64,000 bases of DNA from CAYLLT01 sp964384465 (GTDB lineage: Bacteria; Planctomycetota; Phycisphaerae; UBA1845; PWPN01). The translations under genes were made by a program, and so were the position numbers. Shown here piece by piece: positions 8,434 through 16,927 of the stretch. The stretch lies in assembly GCA_964384465.1 (NCBI GenBank), contig CAYLLT010000003.1, forward strand, positions 1 through 64,000, in the 5' to 3' direction. Every line of letters starts with the position of its first letter. Position 1 is the first letter of the stretch. The notes under the pieces were generated by a model. That model was not told where the DNA came from. It searched no databases and saw only the letters and a program-made list of their open reading frames with translations.

Positions 8434-9765
8434 ATGCCCGTAGCGAGCATCAGACTTCAGAACTTCAAATGCTTTGCCGACAGCGGCAAAGTTCCTCTGG
8501 CTCCGTTGACATTGATCTTCGGGCGTAACAATACCGGGAAATCGTCGGTTCTACAGAGCCTGCTTCTTCTTCGCCAGACGCTGGATTCTCCGGAGTATGG
8601 TCCGCGGCTGAATCTTCGCGGCCCATTGTATGCGGCCGGAACCTACGCCGACATCGTTCATCAACATCGTTCTCAGTCGCATATCGAGTTCTGTTTCGGA
8701 GTAGAGTTTTCCGGGCAAAGTCGACCGGGGCAGCTCCAGATCGAATTCCGGAGTGATGAACCGCAACCTCCCAAACTGACGCGTCTCGTTGTCTCGGGCG
8801 AGGAAATCGAAGGATTAGAGATTAGTCCGGGGACTGGACGGGGGGGACCTTACAATTTGGCGATCGGTGGTCAAACTGTCGGGAATGAAAAGGACGCAAA
8901 TTTTCGTTTTCCCGTCAATCAGTTTTTACCCCTAATCGGAGATGAACCGTCTCGTGTCGGACGCCCTAACCTTAAGCGTGAAAAGAGCCGTGGGTTCTCC
9001 AGAGGAGTTTTGTCAGAGCTAGAAAAAACATTACTCAACATAAGGGCGATAGGCGCATTCAGACGTCAACCCGATCGAAGATACGAATACCAAGGCCGTG
9101 TGCCACAATTGGTCGATGTCGCTGGAGAGAACGTGATCAATGCTTTGATTGAAGATTCTGCTCGCCGCAGGCGGCGCGGCGAGTTACTTCACGGCGTGAA
9201 TCGATGGCTCAAACTGGTGGGTCGTGTGCGCCTGCTTCCGCTCCGTCGCATCTCAAAATCAGCGCGAATCTTTGAGATTCGTCTAAAAGACACAGATTCC
9301 GGCCGGTGGGCGAATTTTGCAGACGTCGGATTCGGAATTGGTCAAGCATTGCCTGTCCTAGTCGAGGGGCTACGCACACCCGAAGGTGGAACATTTCTCG
9401 TGCAGGAACCGGAGATCCATTTGCACCCTGACGCGCAGTTGGCGATGGCCGATTTCTTGGTGGATCTCGTGCGCAGCGGCCGACGGGTTATTGCAGAAAC
9501 GCACAGCGAGAATCTCCTCCTCCGAATCAGACATTTAATCGTCGGAGTTGGAAGAAATGGATGGATCAGATCACGTTTGAATCCAAGCCAGGTGAGTCTT
9601 ATTCACGTCAGCAAAACCAAGGAGGGTGAAAGCCACGCCAGGAAACTCGATATCGACGAACTCGGACAGATCGGCAATTGGCCTGCCGGATTTATGGAGG
9701 AGGCAACACAAGAGCGGATGAAGCTTCTAGAAGGTATGGCCAGAAAGGCAGAGGCGGGGAAGTAG
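8434..9765 (+). CDS. AAA family ATPase with DUF3696-like C-terminus (SMC/OLD-type)
   Basis: A 443-residue ABC/SMC-like ATPase. Walker A is GRNNTGKSS at residues 30-38, preceded by LQNFKCFADSG typical of RecF/OLD-like N-termini. Late in the protein come the signature region FADVGFGIGQALPVL, Walker B GTFLVQEPEIHLHPDAQ and the His switch VIAETHSENLLLRIR. The C-terminus (SHARKLDIDELGQIGNWPAGFMEEA) fits DUF3696. There is no TOPRIM domain, unlike full OLD nucleases. The gene is AT-richer than its surroundings and ends two bases before a PIN-domain gene, suggesting one transcript and a laterally acquired module. By analogy with ATPase-nuclease pairs such as Septu, a defence role is inferred. Confidence 0.85.
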   Translation: MPVASIRLQNFKCFADSGKVPLAPLTLIFGRNNTGKSSVLQSLLLLRQTLDSPEYGPRLNLRGPLYAAGTYADIVHQHRSQSHIEFCFGVEFSGQSRPGQLQIEFRSDEPQPPKLTRLVVSGEEIEGLEISPGTGRGGPYNLAIGGQTVGNEKDANFRFPVNQFLPLIGDEPSRVGRPNLKREKSRGFSRGVLSELEKTLLNIRAIGAFRRQPDRRYEYQGRVPQLVDVAGENVINALIEDSARRRRRGELLHGVNRWLKLVGRVRLLPLRRISKSARIFEIRLKDTDSGRWANFADVGFGIGQALPVLVEGLRTPEGGTFLVQEPEIHLHPDAQLAMADFLVDLVRSGRRVIAETHSENLLLRIRHLIVGVGRNGWIRSRLNPSQVSLIHVSKTKEGESHARKLDIDELGQIGNWPAGFMEEATQERMKLLEGMARKAEAGK

Positions 9766-9767
9766 GC

Positions 9768-10226
9768 GTGAGCAATGAGTGTGTGATCGATACGACGGTT
9801 CTTCAGAAAGCCAATGCGCCATTGATTCGTGAACCCCGTGAGACATCCCTATTCGTCAGGCGCCTCCGATTGCTCCGGGACATACAGCGTGGGCAACGCA
9901 CCGTTTTGATCAGCAATAGATTATTCGCTGAATATCAAAGTCAAGTATCCGAACCCAGAAATGACTTCGTTGTGACGTTTCTTGCTTTGGTTGCTGCTCC
10001 CGATTCTAGCGCCGGAAGATGCCTCTCCAACTGGGCGGCTTGGCCGGGAAGACAGAGAGAAAAAGCCCGTAAATGCAAGTTTCCGAAACATGATGACCAT
10101 CTTCTGCGGACGGCGATCTGTCCCAGCGGAAGCACAATAATCACTGAAGAAACGAAGCTGATTGATACCGACGCCTGCATCTATCGTCGTTTCAACGTGC
10201 ATGTCCGTTATCTTCCTCAAGTGTAG
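9768..10226 (+). CDS. PIN-like nuclease partner of the upstream ATPase
   Basis: From the GTG at 9768 this is 152 residues. The sequence carries a PIN-like set of acidic positions: CVIDTTVL (Asp8) at the N-terminus, LFAEYQSQV in the middle, FPKHDDHLLRTAI and ITEETKLIDTDA towards the C-terminus. PIN domains are Mg2+-dependent RNases or, less often, DNases. The start lies two bases after the ATPase stop codon, so expression is probably coupled. The frame is open further upstream to 9678, but that part overlaps the ATPase in another frame and looks non-coding. The fold is assigned by motif pattern and needs a structural search; the pairing with the ATPase is clear. Confidence 0.65.
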   Translation: MSNECVIDTTVLQKANAPLIREPRETSLFVRRLRLLRDIQRGQRTVLISNRLFAEYQSQVSEPRNDFVVTFLALVAAPDSSAGRCLSNWAAWPGRQREKARKCKFPKHDDHLLRTAICPSGSTIITEETKLIDTDACIYRRFNVHVRYLPQV

Positions 10227-10233
10227 CTGCGAT

Positions 10234-11196
10234 TCACTTCCGTTTCTTTTTCCAGGAGTTGATCTTTTTGAAAGCCTGCGGGAGCGCGTCGATGATGTCG
10301 GTCGCGATGAGCGCCGTCTGGCTCAGCCGCGCGGCCGCCAGATCGCCCGCCAGGCCGTGAACGTAAACACCCAGCACGGCCGCGTCGAACCCGTGCATGC
10401 CCTGTGCGATGAGTGCTCCGATCACGCCGGCGAGCACGTCGCCGCTGCCGCCGGTGGCCATGCCGGGGTTGCCGGTGTTGTTCACGTAGATACGCTCGCC
10501 GTCGGTGACGATCGTGCGCGCCCCTTTGAGCACGACGACGGCTTTGAGGTCCGGCTCGTTGCGCCGGGCGGACATGGCCCGCGCGGTGCGGACGGCGAAG
10601 CCCTCGCGATCGGCCTGAATCTCGCGCGTGCTCACGCCGTGCATCCGCGCGAGCTCGCCCGGATGGGGCGTGATCACCGTACGATAGTGGGGTTGATCGT
10701 CCCAGCCGCCGGGAGCATTTGGCGTGGATCGATGCGTCAGATTGAGGGCGTCCGCATCGATGACCGCCGGCACGCGCGCGCCGTTGCGGAAAGCGTTGAT
10801 CAACGCCCAGAATTGCCGACCATATTCCGGCGAACCGCGGCCCACACCGGGCCCGGTGACCAGCACATCCGGCGGAGTCGCCTCAGTCGATCCGCCGAGC
10901 AGGCCGCGTTCCTGGAAAGTCTTCCGCGCGTTTAACGGATCGATCTGGCCGGTCGCGGTTTCGGGCAGACCGATGCTCGTGGCACAGGGGCAGAGTGTGG
11001 CTACTGGCGATTGAATCGAGCGTGACACCGCGGCCGTGACCAAACCGGCGCCGCCGCGCTGCGCTGCCAGCGCAACCAGTGACGGCGCGCCGAGCATGCC
11101 CACGCTGCCGGACATGACCAGCACGCGCCCGAAATCGCCCTTGTGTGCATCGGCCGGGCGGGGCGGAAGGCGGGGTATAGTGTGGATGTGCTTCAT
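10234..11196 (-). CDS. nnrD: ADP-dependent NAD(P)H-hydrate dehydratase
   Basis: A 320-residue protein of the YjeF C-terminal/ribokinase-like family, which repairs hydrated NADH and NADPH using ADP or ATP. Seen here: GDFGRVLVMSGSVGMLGAPSLVA at the N-terminus, VLVTGPGVGRG, PAVIDADALNL, TVITPHPGELARM, VVLKGARTIVTDG and the C-terminal NNTGNPGMATGGSGDVLAGVIGAL containing the catalytic Asp. The N-terminal epimerase domain (NnrE) found fused in many bacteria is absent. The gene is convergent with the PIN gene, ends 7 bases from it, and belongs to the normal GC-rich background. Confidence 0.93.
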   Translation of the reverse strand: MKHIHTIPRLPPRPADAHKGDFGRVLVMSGSVGMLGAPSLVALAAQRGGAGLVTAAVSRSIQSPVATLCPCATSIGLPETATGQIDPLNARKTFQERGLLGGSTEATPPDVLVTGPGVGRGSPEYGRQFWALINAFRNGARVPAVIDADALNLTHRSTPNAPGGWDDQPHYRTVITPHPGELARMHGVSTREIQADREGFAVRTARAMSARRNEPDLKAVVVLKGARTIVTDGERIYVNNTGNPGMATGGSGDVLAGVIGALIAQGMHGFDAAVLGVYVHGLAGDLAAARLSQTALIATDIIDALPQAFKKINSWKKKRK

Positions 11197-11267
11197 CAGA
11201 AAAGTCGAAAATCGAAACGTCGAAAGTCGAAACCTTAAGCGTGGAACCGTTGCACGAGATTCCCGCG

Positions 11268-12113
11268 TTACTTGCGGCGGGCGCGCGAATTGTTCGATGG
11301 ATGTCGTTTCATTTTGGTTGCTGGTTTCTCCCCCTCTCCCCCTCTCCTCGTCTCCCCCTCTTTCCTACCTGCCCGGCCGATCAGCGAGGCCATGTAGCCG
11401 GCGCCGAAGCCGTTGTCGATGTTCACGACGGCTACACCGCTCGCGCAGGTGTTGAGCATGGCCAGGAGCGCGGCGATGCCGCCGAAACTGGCGCCGTAGC
11501 CGATGCTGGTGGGGACGGCGATGACCGGGCACGCGACCAGTCCACCGACCACGCTGGGCAGCGCGCCTTCCATGCCGGCGCACACGACGATGGCTCGCGC
11601 TTCGGACAGATCGGCGGATTGTGCCAGCAGCCGGTGAATGCCCGCCACGCCCACGTCATAGAACTGTTTGGTGGGTTGGTCCATGATCTCGCAGGTCTCG
11701 CGGGCCTCTTCCGCCACGAACAGATCGGAGGTGCCCGCACACACGATGGCCACGAAGCCGTCCGCCGGCGCGGGCGGTTGCTGGCGGATGGTGATCGTGC
11801 GGGCCAGGTCGTTGTACCGCGCTTTGCGAAATCTGGCCCGGACGGCCTTGGCGATATCGGGTGAGGCCCGCGTGATCAGCAGATTGCCGCCGCCGCTCAA
11901 TCGTCGCTCCATGATCGACAGCACCTGGTCGGTACGCTTGCCCTCGCAGTAGATGACCTCGGGAAACCCGCAGCGCAGCGCACGATGATGATCGACCTTG
12001 GCGAAACCGAGGTCCTCGAACGGCAAATGCCGCAGTTCCCGGACGGCTTGATCGATCGATCGCCGCCCGGCCAGCAGCTCCGCCAGCAATGTGCGCAAGT
12101 TACGTTCGTCCAT
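11268..12113 (-). CDS. larB: LarB-like nickel pincer cofactor biosynthesis protein with repeat-derived tail
   Basis: Residues 1 to about 246 match LarB, a PurE-like carboxylase that carboxylates and hydrolyses nicotinic acid adenine dinucleotide in the pathway to the nickel-pincer cofactor of lactate racemase-type enzymes. Recognisable parts are DHHRALRCGFPEVIYCEGK, DGFVAIVCAGTSD, VVCAGMEGALPSVVGGL and VPTSIGYGASFGGIAALLAMLNTC. Instead of ending after NIDNGFGAGYMASLIGRAG, the frame runs through a purine-rich repeat to add about 35 basic residues (GRKEGETRRGGEGEKP and on). LarC and LarE genes are not in the window. Confidence 0.9.
   Translation of the reverse strand: MDERNLRTLLAELLAGRRSIDQAVRELRHLPFEDLGFAKVDHHRALRCGFPEVIYCEGKRTDQVLSIMERRLSGGGNLLITRASPDIAKAVRARFRKARYNDLARTITIRQQPPAPADGFVAIVCAGTSDLFVAEEARETCEIMDQPTKQFYDVGVAGIHRLLAQSADLSEARAIVVCAGMEGALPSVVGGLVACPVIAVPTSIGYGASFGGIAALLAMLNTCASGVAVVNIDNGFGAGYMASLIGRAGRKEGETRRGGEGEKPATKMKRHPSNNSRARRK
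11320..11371. repeat. Purine/pyrimidine-rich tandem repeat at the 3' end of larB
   Basis: The plus strand is a run of CTCCCCC-type heptamer-like units; read on the minus strand it contains AGAGGGGGAGACGAGGAGAG, a 20-base string repeated exactly near 44609 in the helicase gene. It extends the LarB frame. Just outside the gene, 11203-11233 holds a further simple array of GTCGAAA/ATCGAAA-like units. Confidence 0.7.
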
Positions 12114-12155
12114 AGGAGTTCATAATAGACCGATCCGGAGGCGAACGCCATTGCG

Positions 12156-12444
12156 GTGTGCCACTGCCATCAAGCAGGGGTGCGTGACACGTACTGCGGA
12201 CACAGGAAGGGTGGCCCAGGTCCTCTGGACCTGGGGTCGCGATTGTACCGCGTGCGTTAATGTTACTACCGAGTTGTACCCGTTCAACGTTTGCAATCGC
12301 TCCCCCAGGTTTGAAAACCTGGGCCACCCTTCCTGGAACATCCACCTTGATTCCAACAAGCACCGCCTTATGTGTCACGCACCCCTCAAGCAGTGGTTCT
12401 GGCGATTCTGCCGTTCGCCGCACTGCTTAAGAGCAGTGGCACAC
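12156..12444. repeat. Nested inverted-repeat element with two internal hairpins
   Basis: Three perfect inverted-repeat pairs are nested: 12156-12166 with 12434-12444 (11 bp), 12177-12190 with 12372-12385 (14 bp, GGGGTGCGTGACAC) and 12204-12220 with 12318-12334 (17 bp, AGGAAGGGTGGCCCAGG). Inside, two hairpins stand side by side: 12215-12235 (9-bp stem CCCAGGTCC) and 12304-12323 (8-bp stem CCCAGGTT). The 357-base gap between larB and the next gene consists almost wholly of this element. Open frames across it (for example minus 12100-12423) are repeat-derived and not genes. Confidence 0.85.
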
Positions 12445-12470
12445 TCGTTCATTCGCCGGGCGATGCGCTC

Positions 12471-12695
12471 TTAGATTCGTGTGCGGAATCCCATCGCGCG
12501 GACGGCGCACCAGCCCGCCAATGCTTCGAAGATTTGGAACCCGCCGCCGGCGATCAGGAGCACGCCCAGTCCCCACTGCCACCAGGTCGGCGGCCATGTC
12601 CAGACGATGATCCCCGCACCGAGTACGACGAACAGAATGCCGCTCACTGCCCGAACCCGCCGGCCTCGTCGATCAATGTTACATGCCAGAGCCAT
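12471..12695 (-). CDS. Small inner membrane protein, DUF2892/YgaP-like
   Basis: From the ATG at 12695 this is 74 residues, preceded by GAGGA about 8 bases upstream. It starts MALACNIDRRGRRVRAVSG and has two hydrophobic helices (ILFVVLGAGIIVWTWP and WGLGVLLIAGGGFQIFEAL), followed by GWCAVRAMGFRTRI. The layout, with a Cys after the second helix and an R-x-x-G tail, is that of DUF2892 proteins. Function is unknown; some members are fused to rhodanese domains. It lies divergent from the aldo/keto reductase gene. Confidence 0.75.
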   Translation of the reverse strand: MALACNIDRRGRRVRAVSGILFVVLGAGIIVWTWPPTWWQWGLGVLLIAGGGFQIFEALAGWCAVRAMGFRTRI

Positions 12696-12747
12696 GCTCG
12701 ATTTCCTCGCGTACCGTCGAACCAATCATGTAGTATACTGCTGCCCA

Positions 12748-13730
12748 TGATGGCATTCGACGAGCATCGCTACGACTCCATGATCTACAACCGCTGCGGG
12801 CGGTGGGGGGTCAAATTCCCCGCCATCTCGCTCGGAGCGTGGCAGACCTATGGCGGATATGTTTCCGACGAGGTTTCGAAGCGATGTCTGTTCCGCGCGT
12901 TCGACCTGGGCATTACGCATTTCGATTTCGCCAACAACTACGGCGAGCCGAGCGGAAATGCCGAACAGGTGTGCGGCCGGATCATACGGGAGATGCCGCG
13001 GCACGAGCTGCTGATCTCCTCGAAAGCGGGCTACGACATGTGGCCGGGGCCGTACGGCGAATGGCTGTCACGCAAGTACCTGCTCAGCAGCCTCGATCAA
13101 TCGCTTCAGCGGCTGGGGCTGGATCACGTCGATCTTTTTTATGCGCATCGGCCCGACCCGGATACGCCGACGGATGAAGTGATGGATGCGCTCGATCAGG
13201 CGGTACGCTCGGGGAAGACGCTCTATGTCGGCCTCAGCAATCATGCCGCCGACGATATCCGCGCCAAGAACGGCCACGCCGTCGCGTATCACACCGCCCG
13301 GCCGATCATCAATCAGAATGCGTACTCACTGCTCAACCGCACGGTCGAGCAGGGCGTGCTTCAGGCGGGGGCGGAGTGCGGGATGGGCTTCATCGCGTAT
13401 GTGCCGCTCGCGCAGGGCGAGCTGACCGACAAGTATCTGCGGCAGGAGCGGCCGGGTGATTCGCGCCTGGCGCGGAGCGAGGATGAATGTGCGGCGGTGC
13501 TCGGCAAGCGAAAGCATGTCGAGCGCGTGCGGAAATTGAACGAGCTGGCCAAGCGCCGCGGGCAGACCTTGCCGCAGATGGCGATCGCGTGGTTGCTGCG
13601 GCGGCCGGAGATGACCTCGGTACTGATCGGCGCCAGCCGGCCGGAACAGATCGATGAAGATGTCGCCGCCCTGAAGAACCTGCAATTCACGGCCGAAGAG
13701 TTGCGCGGGATCGATGCCGCCCTGACATGA
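12748..13730 (+). CDS. Aldo/keto reductase, YghZ-like
   Basis: A 327-residue NADPH-dependent aldo/keto reductase. The catalytic tetrad is present: Asp60 (HFDFANNYG), Tyr65, Lys93 (SSKAGY) and His134 (FYAHRPD). The sequence closely resembles the YghZ/Gpr group that reduces L-glyceraldehyde 3-phosphate and methylglyoxal-like aldehydes, for example YLLSSLDQSLQRLGLDHVDL and MSSVLIGAS-like cofactor-binding residues MTSVLIGASRPEQIDE. Two adjacent ATG codons (12748, 12751) could start it. The frame is open upstream to 12372 through the repeat element, but those codons are not expected to be translated. A 7-bp inverted pair at 13720-13726/13744-13750 spans the junction with the convergent neighbour. 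Confidence 0.93.
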
Positions 13731-13744
13731 CCCTCATCATTTGG

Positions 13745-14959
13745 TCAGGGGCGCGTAAATTGGGTCAGCGGACCCATGTTGGAATCGAACAGCATCAGAA
13801 TGCCGAGCCATACCTGCCCGGCCACGGCCAGCACCAGCAGAAACGAAATGATCGACGTGATCACGACCGACCGCCGCGCGACCCGCGTCAGCAGCGCGAG
13901 GAGTAACGTGAGCAGAACGATGCTGGCGCCGAACAGAACGTGGCCGAAGAGTCGTTGCATGTCTTTGCGGGCGATCGCATCCTGAAACGGAATGGTCAGC
14001 GCGGTCACCCGCCAATCCGCGGTGAACCAAATCCCCGCCTCCGCGGTGCCGATTGCGACCAGAGCAGCCGCCAGCCAGACCCGTGCCGGGAACAGCGGCG
14101 GAGCGACGGTTACGCCGGTTCCGAGAGGCGGTTGGCCCGCGTACTCTCCTCGTGCCGGATCCTGCGTCGGTACCATGCGTTGAAGTGTCACACCCTCTTC
14201 ATATCGGATCGCCCGCGGTTCGAGCGTCCAGCGACGTATGGTGAGGCCGAGCGCGCCGAGCGCGATTGCCACGGTGAGGCCGGCGAGCAGGATGTGCAAC
14301 TGTAACGGTTGGATGTAGTGTTCGATCTGGGGCCGTTCGGTTCGGGATGTGGAGTTTCCCAGGTGAAGGGGAGTGCTCGGAGAAGCCTGCGTTATCACCA
14401 TCGCTGGTTGCGTGGTGGGCGTTAAGGCGACCGCGGGCGCTGCGCTCATGGACTCGTGCGCGCCCAGTGAAACCGCGGTTCCATGACGATAGATAGCTTC
14501 TCCGGAATGCCATGCGCCAGCGGAGAGCAGGCCCAATGAACCGAGCAGCATCACCATGACCGGCAGATACAGCTTCTGCCGCCAGACGTTCGAGCAGGCG
14601 AGCCACACCAGCGCCGCGAGAATGACCAGCGCCGAGCCCGAGCTGGTGAACCAGATGTGCCGATCCATGTGATGCCACTGCGCGTCACCCCATATACTGT
14701 TTTTAACCACCTGATACCACTTTTGACCGGAGTCGATCGGCTGCGGGCTGACCACGTCGCGAAATGCGTACAAGCCCATGGTCATGGTCGGAATGCAGCC
14801 CAGGGCCCCCAGCAGGATCATCCATCGGCCAGCCTGGCGCACACTGCTGCGACGCCACATGAAGCTGAGCAGCTCGATGAGTACGCCGACCGTCAGCAGG
14901 CCCAGCGGATAGTGAATCAGGATGATGTGCCAGTTGGGATGGATGAACTCCTGGTCCAT
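13745..14959 (-). CDS. DUF2231-type multi-pass membrane protein
   Basis: A 404-residue membrane protein. The N-terminal half (FIHPNWHIILIHYPLGLLTVGVLIEL) is the DUF2231 signature with conserved His residues facing two helix pairs; the region near residues 100-165 has WHHMDRHIWFTSSGSALVIL, again His-rich. About eight hydrophobic segments are visible, with a Pro/Thr/Ser-rich loop around residues 175-225. DUF2231 proteins are often next to redox or c-type cytochrome genes and have no assigned reaction; paired His residues suggest haem binding, which is inference. It is convergent with the aldo/keto reductase and 25 bases downstream of the LolA-like gene. Confidence 0.75.
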   Translation of the reverse strand: MDQEFIHPNWHIILIHYPLGLLTVGVLIELLSFMWRRSSVRQAGRWMILLGALGCIPTMTMGLYAFRDVVSPQPIDSGQKWYQVVKNSIWGDAQWHHMDRHIWFTSSGSALVILAALVWLACSNVWRQKLYLPVMVMLLGSLGLLSAGAWHSGEAIYRHGTAVSLGAHESMSAAPAVALTPTTQPAMVITQASPSTPLHLGNSTSRTERPQIEHYIQPLQLHILLAGLTVAIALGALGLTIRRWTLEPRAIRYEEGVTLQRMVPTQDPARGEYAGQPPLGTGVTVAPPLFPARVWLAAALVAIGTAEAGIWFTADWRVTALTIPFQDAIARKDMQRLFGHVLFGASIVLLTLLLALLTRVARRSVVITSIISFLLVLAVAGQVWLGILMLFDSNMGPLTQFTRP

Positions 14960-14984
14960 GGCGTGCTCCTGTCCGGTTGCTCGG

Positions 14985-15875
14985 TTACTTGATTTTGTTC
15001 AGGATGCCGCCGATGCCTTTCTTTTTCGGCTTGCTCTCCTCCTGCGGCTCTTCGGTCGGTTTGGGCTTCTCTTCCTTCGCCTTGGGGGACGTATCCTCGG
15101 CCTTTGTGGCGGGTTCTTCCGCGGACTGTTCCTGGATCTTGGTCATGTCCGTGACCTCGACGCCGGGCGGCGCCTTGAAAACAAATCGCTCGGGCTTGAT
15201 CTCCTCGTTGAGCTTCAGATCGCTGATGGTCGAAGTTTGATTGACTTTGCCGTCCTTATCGTAGCCGAGAGATTTGATGGAAAGGCCATTGTCCTTGCGG
15301 TAGTAGCTGACCAAGCGCTGGATCCCGGCCATTTCCTCGTTCTTGTCTGATTTCTTGGCCTTCAACTCGATGACGTAGACCGACTTGCCGTCCACCGTTT
15401 CATCCGGCAGCAGCTTGAAGTCGAAATGCTTGTGCAGCTCCACGAACATGGCCTTGCCGTCGAACGGATTCCAATTCGTCTTGTTATCTGGTTTCATCTT
15501 CATGGCGGACTTCTGCTCGCCTGATTCCGAGTACGTCCAGGCGAACTCGCCGTCGTAGATCATCAAGATCTTGCCGTCCTCTTTCACTTCCTTCTCCTCG
15601 CCCATCTTGCGTTCGGTTTTGGTTATTGCTTCGGTGCGGGTGACCCACTTATCGCCGCGACGGGCCACTTCCATCTGCCCTTCGGAATCGGATTTGAATT
15701 TCAAGTCCTTCGTGGTCAAGTCGGTCGAGGACTTCATCTTGTACGAGATGCTCTTGTGCTTGGACATCTGGTCCGTGATCTTCTTCTCGACTTCTTCCAG
15801 CGTCTCGCCGAAGACTCGCGCGGCCCCGGAAGCGACGGTGAATAGAGCGATCCCGGTTATGAGCATGCGTTTCAT
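14985..15875 (-). CDS. LolA/outer membrane lipoprotein-sorting-like periplasmic protein
   Basis: A 296-residue secreted protein: cleavable signal (MKRMLITGIALFTVASGAARVFG), then ETLEEVEKKITDQMSKHKSISYKMKS and a beta-rich core (GQMEVARRGDKWVTRTEA, ILMIYDGEFAWTYSESG, YVIELKAKKSD, KPERFVFKAPPGVEVTDM) with the order of strands found in LolA/LppX-like half-barrels. The last about 60 residues are a Lys/Glu/Pro-rich tail. The protein may bind lipid or lipoprotein, but no Lol partner is nearby and specificity cannot be read. It may be cotranscribed with the DUF2231 gene. Confidence 0.7.
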   Translation of the reverse strand: MKRMLITGIALFTVASGAARVFGETLEEVEKKITDQMSKHKSISYKMKSSTDLTTKDLKFKSDSEGQMEVARRGDKWVTRTEAITKTERKMGEEKEVKEDGKILMIYDGEFAWTYSESGEQKSAMKMKPDNKTNWNPFDGKAMFVELHKHFDFKLLPDETVDGKSVYVIELKAKKSDKNEEMAGIQRLVSYYRKDNGLSIKSLGYDKDGKVNQTSTISDLKLNEEIKPERFVFKAPPGVEVTDMTKIQEQSAEEPATKAEDTSPKAKEEKPKPTEEPQEESKPKKKGIGGILNKIK

Positions 15876-16181
15876 GTGTGTGCATCCTTCCGTCGGTAGG
15901 TCGTGATTGCGGCAGCGAGAACACGCGGCCCGCGCCTGGCCACCAGATGCCTGCTTCCATAACCGGGATAGGTGGTAGCGTCAATGGGGCGATGCTGTAA
16001 GTTGATATATTAAAGCGATGAACGCACACCTGAGTTAATAGTATCGCCGTGAAAACAATTAAACGATGCAAACTATTCCTGCGGGGGGGGTGTCTACTCC
16101 CACAGAGCGGCTGACGGTAAGCGAGGGTAGACGCGGGCCGGGACAGACGCTCAACAAGCTCTTTGTGGAAGGAGCCGGGCC
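15876..16181. other. Divergent intergenic region, promoter-bearing by position
   Basis: A 306-base gap between divergent genes. It contains an AT-rich stretch (about 15990-16075) suitable for promoters in both directions, an eight-base G run near 16083, and a clear ribosome binding site AAGGAG at 16169-16174, 7 bases before the ATG at 16182. No hairpin family, small ORF with family resemblance or RNA gene is visible. Confidence 0.5.
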
Positions 16182-16904
16182 ATGAGAAACCAACCCATCA
16201 GAGCAGCAGCGGTTTTGCTGGTCACAGGAGCCGTCGCGTTCGGCGCATCCGCCACCGCGGTCTCGGTCGCCAGCAACGGGGGATCAAGTAGCGCCAATGC
16301 GACGGCGATCGGCAACGCGGATGCCACGGCCTTGGCGGGGGCGACAAACGGCGGCACCGCCATCGCCAACTCGACCGCCATCGGGCGGCGTAACGGTTAT
16401 GCCAGCAGTGATGCCGTCGCCGTCGCGGACATGGGCGGGCTGGCGGTGAGCAACTCGCTGGCTGACGCACGCGGTCATCACGGCGGGCGCGCGATAGCCA
16501 CCAGCGAGAGCATCGCCGGCGCCATCGGCGGCGTAGCCATCAGCAACAGCGAGGCCCGCGCACGCGGTGCTTTCGGCGGCGTCGCCCACAGTCAGTCCTA
16601 CTCGACGGCACTGAGCCGGTGGGGCTTTGCCCAGAGCGACAGCCGTGCGGTCAGCCGCGGAATCTTCGGCGGCCGGGCCACCAGTACCAGCGATTCGCTG
16701 TCGGATACTTTCGGCGGTGTGTCCACCAGCCAGGTCGATTCGGACAGTGAAGCCGGCTATCACGCTCGTGCCGATGCCGACGGGCTCGGCGTGAGTATCA
16801 GCGGCCGCGGACGGCACAGCGAAGTGAATGCACGATCCATGACCCGCGGCGTTTTCGGCGGGGACGGCCGGTCGCGGGCGGCGGCTGTCGAAGTGCATCC
16901 GTAA
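16182..16904 (+). CDS. Secreted Ala/Gly/Ser-rich repetitive protein
   Basis: A 240-residue protein with a signal peptide (MRNQPIRAAAVLLVTGAVAFGASA) and a mature region made of imperfect 15-20-residue units in which small residues alternate, e.g. GGTAIANSTAIGRRNG, GGLAVSNSLADARGHHGG, GGVAISNSEARARGAFGG, GGVSTSQVDSDSEAG. The A-x-S/A-x pattern with turn-like GG is what is seen in YadA-type head repeats and other beta-roll or beta-solenoid proteins, so a fibrous extracellular structure is likely; no anchor domain is present. The gene is followed 135 bases later by a second secreted protein of related composition. Function unknown. Confidence 0.7.
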   Translation: MRNQPIRAAAVLLVTGAVAFGASATAVSVASNGGSSSANATAIGNADATALAGATNGGTAIANSTAIGRRNGYASSDAVAVADMGGLAVSNSLADARGHHGGRAIATSESIAGAIGGVAISNSEARARGAFGGVAHSQSYSTALSRWGFAQSDSRAVSRGIFGGRATSTSDSLSDTFGGVSTSQVDSDSEAGYHARADADGLGVSISGRGRHSEVNARSMTRGVFGGDGRSRAAAVEVHP

Positions 16905-16927
16905 GCAAGTATCAGGGAGTCCGAGAA

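Noticed and set aside
8434..9765. Full OLD-family nuclease
   Set aside because: No TOPRIM domain follows the ATPase; the C-terminus fits DUF3696 instead.
12100..12423. Minus-strand open frames through the larB upstream gap
   Set aside because: They coincide exactly with the nested inverted-repeat element and have no conserved motif.
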